Positions 21,620 through 27,489 of a stretch of 27,489 nucleotides of DNA are shown here, one piece after another. The notes under the pieces are model-generated. The model did no database searches and was not told the origin of the DNA. It saw nothing but the letters and a program-made list of their open reading frames with translations. The stretch is from positions 1 through 27,489 of the forward strand of contig JBFKOW010000024.1 in the NCBI GenBank assembly GCA_041628615.1, given 5' to 3'. A program made the position numbers and the translations under genes. Origin of the DNA: JAMWZF01 sp041628615. Lineage in GTDB: Bacteria; Pseudomonadota; Alphaproteobacteria; Rhodobacterales; Rhodobacteraceae. Every line of letters starts with the position of its first letter. Position 1 is the first letter of the stretch.

Positions 21620-23391
21620 TGGCTATCACGTCCGCCAACCAGCTTGAGCTTCTGCAGACCGCGGAAGCCGTGGCGCGGGAAAAGATGATCGACCCGGCCC
21701 TCGTGGTCGAGGCGATGGAGGAGAGCCTCGCCCGCGCAGCGAAGTCCCGCTACGGCGCGGAAATGGACATCCGGGTCTCGATCGACCGCAAGACCGGCAA
21801 GGCGACCTTCACCCGGGTCCGGACGGTGACCCAGGAGGACCTGATCGAAAGCAACCAGGCCGAGGTCACGCAGGACCAGGCCCGGATCGCCGTCGGCCAG
21901 CAGCGTCCCAGGGTGACGGTCGTCGCCGGGACCCGGATGGTCAGGGACGACGAGGACAGTGCGCCCTACCGGCAGGATTTCCGCCGGTTCCTGATGCGTG
22001 CGGCGACCCCGGCCGATGCCACCGCCGGTGTCGACCAGGACCGCGATCCGGAGCTTGGCGACGAGATCGTCGACGAGGTGCCGCCGGTCGAGATGGGCCG
22101 GATCGCCGCGCAGTCCGCCAAGCAGGTGATCCTGCAGAAGGTTCGCGAGGCCGAGCGCGACCGCCAGTACGAGGAATTCAAGGATCGCGCCGGCACGATC
22201 ATCAACGCGGTGGTCAAGCGCGAGGAATACGGCAACGTCATCGTCGACGTGGGCGCCGGCGAGGCGATCCTGCGCCGCAACGAGAAGATCGGCCGCGAAA
22301 GCTATCGCCCGAACGACCGCATCCGCTGCTACATCAAGGATGTGCGCCGCGAGCAGCGCGGGCCGCAGATCTTCCTGAGCCGGACCGCGCCCGAGTTCAT
22401 GGCCGAGCTGTTCAAGATGGAAGTGCCCGAGATCTACGAGGGCATCATCGAGATCAAGGCCGTCGCCCGCGACCCGGGCAGCCGCGCCAAGATCGCGGTG
22501 ATCTCCTACGACAGCTCGATCGACCCGGTCGGCGCCTGCGTCGGGATGCGCGGCAGCCGGGTGCAGGCCGTGGTGAACGAACTGCAGGGCGAGAAGATCG
22601 ACATCATCCCGTGGAACGAGGACATCCCGACCTTCCTCGTCAACGCGCTGCAGCCCGCCGAGGTGTCCAAGGTCGTGTTCGACGAGGACGCCGAGCGGAT
22701 CGAGGTGGTGGTTCCCGAGGAGCAGCTCAGCCTCGCCATCGGCCGGCGCGGCCAGAACGTCCGTCTCGCCAGCCAGCTGACCGGGCTCGACATCGACATC
22801 CTCACCGAGGAAGAAGAAAGCGCCCGCCGTCAGAAGGAGTTCGAAGAGCGCACGCAGCTGTTCGTCGAAACCCTCGATCTGGACGAGTTCTTCGCCCAGC
22901 TTCTGGTCTCCGAAGGTTTCACCAACCTCGAGGAGGTCGCCTATGTCGAGCTCGACGAGCTTCTGGTGATCGACGGGGTCGACGAGGACACCGCCAACGA
23001 GCTTCAGGCCCGGGCCCGCGACGTGCTCGACGCCCGCAACAAGGCCGCGATCGAGAAGGCCCGCGAACTAGGCGCCGAGGACAGCCTCATTGACTTCGAG
23101 CCCCTGACTCCCCAGATGGTGCAGGCGCTGGCCGAGGATGGCGTGAAGACCCTGGAGGACTTCGCCACCTGCGCCGACTGGGAGCTGGCCGGCGGCTGGA
23201 CCACGGTCAACGGCGAGCGTGTGAAGGACGACGGGCTGCTCGAGCCCTTCGATGTCAGCCTCGAGGAAGCGCAGGACATGGTGATGACGGCCCGCGTCAT
23301 GCTGGGCTGGGTCGATCCGGCCGATCTCGTGTCCGGCGGTGCCGAGGAAGGCGCCGACGGCGCGGCCGAAGCCGAGGAGGCCGGGGCCTGA
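21619..23391 (+). CDS. nusA: Transcription termination/antitermination factor NusA
   Basis: 590 residues. Binds RNA polymerase and nascent RNA to influence pausing, termination and antitermination. An N-terminal polymerase-binding domain is followed by an S1 domain (about 192-260, ...KREEYGNVIVDVGAGEAIL), KH1 (GMRGSRVQAV, about 309-318), KH2 (AIGRRGQNVRLASQL, about 374-388) and C-terminal acidic/HhH repeats to about 560. Compared with E. coli NusA as I recall it, about 50 extra residues lie between the helix ending near 88 and LGDEIVDE (about 146): a stretch of basic and acidic residues at about 92-143. The rest aligns closely. Starts 1 nt into the rimP stop; the next gene begins 25 nt after its stop. 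Confidence 0.97.
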   Translation: MAITSANQLELLQTAEAVAREKMIDPALVVEAMEESLARAAKSRYGAEMDIRVSIDRKTGKATFTRVRTVTQEDLIESNQAEVTQDQARIAVGQQRPRVTVVAGTRMVRDDEDSAPYRQDFRRFLMRAATPADATAGVDQDRDPELGDEIVDEVPPVEMGRIAAQSAKQVILQKVREAERDRQYEEFKDRAGTIINAVVKREEYGNVIVDVGAGEAILRRNEKIGRESYRPNDRIRCYIKDVRREQRGPQIFLSRTAPEFMAELFKMEVPEIYEGIIEIKAVARDPGSRAKIAVISYDSSIDPVGACVGMRGSRVQAVVNELQGEKIDIIPWNEDIPTFLVNALQPAEVSKVVFDEDAERIEVVVPEEQLSLAIGRRGQNVRLASQLTGLDIDILTEEEESARRQKEFEERTQLFVETLDLDEFFAQLLVSEGFTNLEEVAYVELDELLVIDGVDEDTANELQARARDVLDARNKAAIEKARELGAEDSLIDFEPLTPQMVQALAEDGVKTLEDFATCADWELAGGWTTVNGERVKDDGLLEPFDVSLEEAQDMVMTARVMLGWVDPADLVSGGAEEGADGAAEAEEAGA

Positions 23392-23416
23392 TCGCAGGCT
23401 CCGGAGGGCTCGCGGA

Positions 23417-24034
23417 ATGCCGCGCGGTGGACGACAGAAGGACAGGGCCGAGCCGGAACGGCGGTGCATCGTCACCGGCGAAACCGGCCCGGCGCAGGGC
23501 CTGATCCGCTTCGTCGCCGGACCCGACGGGGCGGTGGTGCCCGACATCCTCGGCCGGCTGCCCGGCCGGGGCATGTGGGTGACCGCGGACCGCGCGATCC
23601 TGGAGCAGGCCCGCAAGGGTCAGTTCGCCCGCGCCGCGCGGGCGGCGGTGACGGTGCCGGACGACATTGCCGGCACGGTCGAGGCGGCGCTGGCCCGCCG
23701 GGTGACGGACCTGATCGCGCTGGCCCGGAAGGCCGGGATGGCGGTGGCCGGGTTCGAGAAGGTGAAGGACAGGCTCGCCGCCGGCGGCGTCCGGGTCCTG
23801 CTGCAGGCCCATGACGGGTCGAGCCGGGGCAAGTCGAAGCTCTGGACGCCGCAAGGCGCCCGGTATTTCGACTGTCTCGGTGCCGAAGAGCTCGGATTGG
23901 CCTTCGGCCGTCAAAGTGTGATACACGCTGCGCTCACCACTGGTGGACTCGCAGACCGTGTTGTAGAGGAAGCCGCGAGGCTGAAAGGCCTTCGCCAGCA
24001 ATACGGTGGTACCGATGCCGCCGGGAAGGATTGA
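23417..24034 (+). CDS. YlxR-L7Ae fusion RNA-binding protein
   Basis: 205 residues. The N-terminal half is a YlxR (DUF448) domain, RRCIVTGE (about 15-22), LIRFVAGPDG and GRLPGRGMWV (about 46-55). The C-terminal half (about 93-190) resembles the L7Ae/YlxQ RNA-binding fold: DLIALARKAGMAVAGFEKV, VRVLLQAHDGS and a helical tail. In Firmicutes, YlxR and YlxQ are separate genes between nusA and infB; here both lie in one frame at the same place. The precise role is unknown, with RNase P or ribosome-associated functions proposed for such domains. ATG 23417 has GGAGGG about 8 nt upstream. It ends 9 nt before infB. Confidence 0.88.
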   Translation: MPRGGRQKDRAEPERRCIVTGETGPAQGLIRFVAGPDGAVVPDILGRLPGRGMWVTADRAILEQARKGQFARAARAAVTVPDDIAGTVEAALARRVTDLIALARKAGMAVAGFEKVKDRLAAGGVRVLLQAHDGSSRGKSKLWTPQGARYFDCLGAEELGLAFGRQSVIHAALTTGGLADRVVEEAARLKGLRQQYGGTDAAGKD

Positions 24035-24043
24035 TAAGCCGAT

Positions 24044-26536
24044 ATGAGCGATACCGACGGCAAGAAGACCCTTGGACTGCGGGGCGCCCGATCCGGCAAC
24101 GTGAAGCAGAGCTTCAGCCACGGGCGAACCAAGAACGTGGTCGTTGAGACGAAGCGCAAGCGAGTCGTCGTGCCGAAGCCCGGCGCGACCAAGACGGCTG
24201 CGGCGGCGTCTCCGGCAGCGGGCGATCCCGCCCGCCGCCCCGCCGGCATTTCCGAGGCCGAACTCGAACGGCGGATGAAGGCTCTGGCGATGGCCAAGGC
24301 GCGCGAGGCCGACGAGGCCGAGAAGCGCGCCGCCGAGGAGAAGGCCCGCGAGGAAGAGCGCATGCGCCGCCGGCAGGAAGCCGAGGCGAAGGAGCGCGAG
24401 GAGAAGGAGCGCGAGGAGCGCGCCAAGGCCAAGGCCGAGGAAGAAGAGCGCAAGCGCGCCGAGGCCGAGGCCGCCGAGGCCCGCAAGGCTGCCGGCGAGA
24501 CGGCCGCGCCGGCCGCGGATCCCGCGGCGCAGCAACCCTCGACCCGTCCCGGCTCCGGCGCCGGTCCCCGCAAGAGCGACCGCGAGCGCGACCGCGTCGA
24601 CGATCGCCCGCGCACAAAGGGCCGCGACGACAGCGGCCGCCGGGCCGGCAAGCTGACCCTCAACCAGGCACTGTCCGGCGGCGAAGGCGGCCGGCAGAAA
24701 TCGCTCGCCGCGATGAAGCGCAAGCAGGAGCGCGCCCGCCAGAAGGCGATGGGCGGCCCGATCGAGCGCGAGAAGGTGGTTCGCGAGGTCCAGCTGCCCG
24801 AGGCGATCATGGTCGGCGAACTGGCCAACCGGATGTCCGAGAAGGTGGCCGACGTGGTCAAGGCGCTGATGCAGAACGGCATCATGGCGACCCAGACCCA
24901 GACCATCGACGCCGATACCGCCGAACTGATCATCGACGAATTCGGCCACAGGTCGGTCCGGGTCTCGGATGCCGACGTGGAACAGGTCATCGACACCGTC
25001 GACGATCGCCCCGAGGATCTCAAGCCGCGCCCGCCGGTCATCACCGTCATGGGCCATGTCGACCACGGCAAGACCTCGATCCTCGACGCGATCCGCAATG
25101 CCCGGGTCACCGCCGGCGAAGCCGGGGGCATCACCCAGCATATCGGCGCCTACCAGGTCACCACCGACGGCGGCACCACGCTGACCTTCCTTGATACCCC
25201 CGGCCACGCGGCGTTCACGTCGATGCGGGCGCGGGGCGCGCAGGTGACGGATATCGTCGTCCTCGTGGTGGCCGCCGACGACGCGGTGATGCCGCAGACG
25301 GTGGAGGCGATCAATCACGCCAAGGCCGCGAAGGTGCCGATCATCGTGGCGATCAACAAGATCGATCTGCCGGCGGCGAACCCCGACAAGGTCCGGACCG
25401 ACCTGCTTCAGCACGAGATCATCGTCGAGAAGCTGTCGGGCGACGTGCAGGACGTCGAGGTTTCGGCCCATACCGGGCAGGGCCTGCCCGAACTGCTCGA
25501 AGCCATCGCCCTGCAGGCCGAGATCCTCGAACTGAAGGCGAACCCCGATCGTCCGGCCCACGGCGCGGTGATCGAGGCGCAGCTCGACGTGGGCCGCGGC
25601 CCCGTCGCCACCGTTCTCGTCGAGAAGGGGACCCTGAAACAGGGTGACATCTTCGTCGTCGGCGAGCAGTGGGGCAAGGTCCGCGCGCTGATGAACGACA
25701 AGGGCGAGCGGGTCAAGGAAGCCGGCCCCTCGGTCCCGGTCGAGGTGCTGGGCCTGAGCGGCACGCCCGAGGCCGGCGACGTGCTCAACGTCGTCGCGAC
25801 CGAGGCGCAGGCCCGCGAGATCGCCAGCTATCGCGAGCAGGCCGCGAAGGACAAGCGCGCCGCCGCCGGCGCCGCCACCACCCTCGAACAGCTGATGGCC
25901 AAGGCCAAGGCGGACGAGAACGTCGCGGAACTGCCGATCGTGGTGAAGGCGGACGTGCAGGGCTCGGCCGAGGCGATCGTCCAAGCGATGGAGAAGATCG
26001 GCAACGACGAGGTCCGCGTGCGGGTCCTGCATTCGGGTGTCGGCGCGATCACCGAATCCGATGTCGGCCTCGCCGAAGCCTCGGGCGCCCCGGTGTTCGG
26101 CTTCAACGTCCGGGCCAACGCCCCGGCCCGCAACAGCGCCAACCAGAAGGGCGTCGAGATCCGCTACTACAGCGTCATCTACGACCTCGTGGACGACGTG
26201 AAGGCAGCGGCCTCGGGCCTGCTGTCGGCCGAGGTCCGCGAGAAGTTCATCGGCTACGCCGAGATCCGCGAGGTCTTCAAGGTCTCGGGCGTCGGCAAGG
26301 TCGCCGGGTGTCTGGTCACCGAAGGCGTCGCCCGCCGGTCCGCCGGGGTGCGGCTGCTGCGCGACGACGTGGTGATCCACGAAGGCACGCTGAAGACGCT
26401 CAAGCGGTTCAAGGACGAGGTCGCCGAGGTCCAGTCGGGCCAGGAATGCGGCATGGCGTTCGAGAACTACGACGACATCCGCCAGCGCGATGTCATCGAG
26501 ATCTTCGAACGCGAGGAAGTCGAGCGGACGCTCTAG
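24044..26536 (+). CDS. infB: Translation initiation factor IF-2
   Basis: 830 residues. GTPase that brings initiator tRNA to the 30S subunit and promotes subunit joining. After a basic N-terminus comes a long charged, helical Glu/Lys/Arg/Ala-rich region (about 70-150), then the IF2-N domain. The G domain has G1 GHVDHGKT (337-344), G3 DTPGH (384-388) and G4 NKID (438-441). Domains II, III and IV follow, with VRVLHSGVGAITESDV and the C-terminal SGxECG-like QSGQECGMAFENYDDI. The nearest ribosome site to ATG 24044, GAAGGA, is 13 nt away, so spacing is long. The stop codon is shared with the antisense strand end of the small convergent ORF. Confidence 0.98.
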   Translation: MSDTDGKKTLGLRGARSGNVKQSFSHGRTKNVVVETKRKRVVVPKPGATKTAAAASPAAGDPARRPAGISEAELERRMKALAMAKAREADEAEKRAAEEKAREEERMRRRQEAEAKEREEKEREERAKAKAEEEERKRAEAEAAEARKAAGETAAPAADPAAQQPSTRPGSGAGPRKSDRERDRVDDRPRTKGRDDSGRRAGKLTLNQALSGGEGGRQKSLAAMKRKQERARQKAMGGPIEREKVVREVQLPEAIMVGELANRMSEKVADVVKALMQNGIMATQTQTIDADTAELIIDEFGHRSVRVSDADVEQVIDTVDDRPEDLKPRPPVITVMGHVDHGKTSILDAIRNARVTAGEAGGITQHIGAYQVTTDGGTTLTFLDTPGHAAFTSMRARGAQVTDIVVLVVAADDAVMPQTVEAINHAKAAKVPIIVAINKIDLPAANPDKVRTDLLQHEIIVEKLSGDVQDVEVSAHTGQGLPELLEAIALQAEILELKANPDRPAHGAVIEAQLDVGRGPVATVLVEKGTLKQGDIFVVGEQWGKVRALMNDKGERVKEAGPSVPVEVLGLSGTPEAGDVLNVVATEAQAREIASYREQAAKDKRAAAGAATTLEQLMAKAKADENVAELPIVVKADVQGSAEAIVQAMEKIGNDEVRVRVLHSGVGAITESDVGLAEASGAPVFGFNVRANAPARNSANQKGVEIRYYSVIYDLVDDVKAAASGLLSAEVREKFIGYAEIREVFKVSGVGKVAGCLVTEGVARRSAGVRLLRDDVVIHEGTLKTLKRFKDEVAEVQSGQECGMAFENYDDIRQRDVIEIFEREEVERTL

Positions 26537-26730
26537 GCGCCCGCGACCGACAGGTTCGCTTCGGCGTTCTGCAGGGCGGCCCCCCGGGCCGCCTTTTCTT
26601 CGTCTGTCGCGACGGCCCGGCCGACGAAGGTGTGATCGTCGACCCGGACCACGAGCCGCCCGTCAGGCAGGCGTCGAACGAACTGGCCCTGAATGGACAA
26701 GTGCGATCCGACCATGATGGTGCGCAGCAC
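26533..26730 (-). CDS. Small hypothetical protein overlapping the infB end
   Basis: 65 residues, unknown function, no signal or membrane segment. The N-terminal two thirds (SIQGQFVRRLPDGRLVVRV then DDHTFVGRAV) looks like a small beta-rich domain; the tail is Ala/Glu-rich. Support for reality: GTG 26730 has AAGGGGGGA 7 nt upstream, and a TAGAAT -10 box and a leader hairpin precede it. Against: the last part overlaps the infB terminator and the stop codons overlap by 2-4 nt. So the C-terminal coding sequence is constrained by another function. It may be a genuine short gene with a poorly constrained tail. Confidence 0.55.
   Translation of the reverse strand: MLRTIMVGSHLSIQGQFVRRLPDGRLVVRVDDHTFVGRAVATDEEKAARGAALQNAEANLSVAGA
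26575..26600 (+). terminator. Intrinsic terminator of the rimP-infB operon
   Basis: GGCGGCCC (26575-26582) and GGGCCGCC (26586-26593) form a perfect 8-bp stem with loop CCC, followed by TTTTCTT. It lies 38 nt after the infB stop and inside the convergent small ORF. Confidence 0.85.
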
Positions 26731-26748
26731 TGCTCGGTCCCCCCTTGC

Positions 26749-26787
26749 GCCGTCAGTCCCCCAATGCTGACGGCTGCTCCAATTCTA
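26749..26787 (-). promoter_or_regulatory. Promoter -10 and leader hairpin of the small ORF
   Basis: On the minus strand TAGAAT (26787 to 26782) is a good -10; the -35 (CTAGGA, 17 nt away) is weak. Transcription would start near 26775, exactly at a perfect 8-bp stem GCCGTCAG/CTGACGGC (26774 to 26749). Its 10-nt loop CATTGGGGGA resembles the ribosome site AAGGGGGGA just downstream. The remaining ~100 nt to mutT holds nothing else I can support. Confidence 0.4.
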
Positions 26788-26869
26788 ACGAAGTTCCGAT
26801 ACGTTCCTAGCCCGCATTTTCGGCGAGTTGCTCAACCTCCGGGCATCGGCGGTGTCTCGCCATCCGCGG

Positions 26870-27274
26870 TCAGAGCCAGTCCCGGAGGATCGGGATCAAC
26901 GGCAGGTCGGCCGGCGGCATCGGGTATCGCCGCAGGTCGCGCGCATGGACCCAGGCCAGTTTCTGGCCTTCCCGCGCGCTGGGCGTCCCCTCCCACTTGC
27001 GGCAGGCAAAGAGCGGCATGAGCAGGTGGAAATCGTCGTAGCCGTGGCTCGCGAAGGTGAGGGGGGCGAGGCAGCTCTTCCAGGTGTCGATGCCCAGTTC
27101 CTCGTGCAGCTCGCGAATCAGCGCCGCCTCCGGCGTCTCGCCGGGCTCGACCTTGCCGCCGGGGAATTCCCACAGGCCCGCCATGGACTTTCCCTCCGGC
27201 CGCTGGGCCAGCAGGATCCGCCCGTCGACATCGACCAGGGCCACGGCGGCGACGAGAACGACGGTCATCGGCAT
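26870..27274 (-). CDS. mutT: MutT-type (8-oxo-)dGTP diphosphatase
   Basis: 134 residues. Hydrolyses oxidised or other nucleoside triphosphates to monophosphates, protecting the nucleotide pool. The N-terminal ILLAQRPEGKSMAGLWEFPG is the classic MutT/NudG opening. The Nudix box follows directly as GGKVEPGE, seven residues, RELHEELGI (about 39-61). Length is typical. Two ATGs, 27274 and 27268, are both possible, and neither has a strong ribosome site. It starts 22 nt after the argJ stop on the same strand, so it is likely coupled to that transcript, an arrangement I recall from Rhodobacterales. Confidence 0.9.
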   Translation of the reverse strand: MPMTVVLVAAVALVDVDGRILLAQRPEGKSMAGLWEFPGGKVEPGETPEAALIRELHEELGIDTWKSCLAPLTFASHGYDDFHLLMPLFACRKWEGTPSAREGQKLAWVHARDLRRYPMPPADLPLIPILRDWL

Positions 27275-27296
27275 CCCAGGCGGCGGGGCCCTGCCG

Positions 27297-27489
27297 TCAT
27301 GACCGGTAATCCGCGTTGATCTCGATGTAGCGGGCGGTCAGGTCGCAGGTCCAGATCGTCGCCATGCCGCCGCCGAGCCCGAGATCGACCCCGATGACGA
27401 TCTCCTGCCGCTTCATGTAGCCGGCCCCGGCGGCCTCGGTATAGGCGGGCGACACCCAGCCGTTCTCGGCCACGAGAATGTCGCCGAAG
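27297..27489 (-). CDS. argJ: ArgJ C-terminus, 5' part outside window
   Basis: The last 63 residues of the bifunctional glutamate N-acetyltransferase/amino-acid acetyltransferase that recycles the acetyl group in arginine synthesis. The visible part has EIVIGVDLGLGGGMATIWTC and the conserved ending YIEINADYRS, which is diagnostic of ArgJ. The self-cleavage site and most of the enzyme lie beyond the window edge. TGA at 27297-27299 is followed after 22 nt by mutT. Confidence 0.93.
   Translation of the reverse strand, partial: FGDILVAENGWVSPAYTEAAGAGYMKRQEIVIGVDLGLGGGMATIWTCDLTARYIEINADYRS

Noticed and set aside
23916..23945. Two small inverted repeats (GTGTGATACAC and CACCACTGGTG) near the ylxR end, before infB
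   Set aside because: Short stems inside coding sequence, no T-tract, and no link to a start site; likely chance.
23297..26380. Minus-strand open frame of ~1030 codons opposite ylxR and infB
   Set aside because: Low-complexity translation, no ribosome site, and exactly antisense to the conserved IF-2 gene.

Overview
The window reads as a chromosomal segment of an alphaproteobacterium, most likely Rhodobacterales/Rhodobacteraceae. It is very GC-rich with strong third-position GC bias, which leaves long meaningless open frames opposite real genes. The gene set (ferrochelatase next to an NDUFAF5-like protein, an alphaproteobacterial CCA-adding enzyme, a YlxR-L7Ae fusion, argJ followed by mutT) fits that group. 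Genes are densely packed, often with 1-14 nt stop/start overlaps, and no gap exceeds about 250 bases. I see no tRNA, rRNA, insertion sequence, phage gene or CRISPR array. This is core or near-core chromosome, not a mobile island.

Layout. 1-2.1 kb: argG (minus, 3' end cut off) divergent from a six-helix membrane protein. 2.1-3.3 kb: an exported protein of unknown function and a Nudix hydrolase (minus). 3.4-9.9 kb: a plus-strand run of hslO, a CoA-type Nudix hydrolase, a CCA-adding enzyme and two tandem half-size ABC exporters that probably form a heterodimer. 10.0-12.7 kb: an envelope cluster with a YafK-like L,D-transpeptidase lipoprotein, a CAP-domain lipoprotein, a Tat-exported L,D-transpeptidase and two tandem paralogous ~70-residue membrane proteins, each followed by a hairpin terminator. 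12.7-14.7 kb: hemH and an NDUFAF5-like gene (minus). 14.7-17.0 kb: comF, grxC, a nitrilase-superfamily amidohydrolase and a MarR regulator. 17.0-19.1 kb: an orphan PAS histidine kinase and ubiG (minus). 19.1-20.9 kb: proline iminopeptidase overlapping a half-length substrate-binding-like protein. 20.9-26.5 kb: the rimP-nusA-ylxR/L7Ae-infB transcription/translation operon. 26.5-27.5 kb: a small minus-strand ORF overlapping the infB end, mutT, and the 3' end of argJ.

The most interesting non-coding signal lies before rimP. A good promoter match is followed by a short leader with a perfect intrinsic terminator about 17 nt before the rimP start, and an upstream hexamer can pair with the terminator stem. 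That looks like an attenuator controlling the operon that encodes NusA. The NusA here also appears to carry an extra ~50 residues in its N-terminal domain. Other points are the two tandem small membrane proteins, the NDUFAF5-like protein without a recognisable SAM-binding glycine motif, the infB terminator buried inside a convergent ORF, and a hairpin at the predicted mRNA 5' end of that ORF.

All functional calls come from reading motifs and recalled family knowledge. No database search or structure prediction was run.
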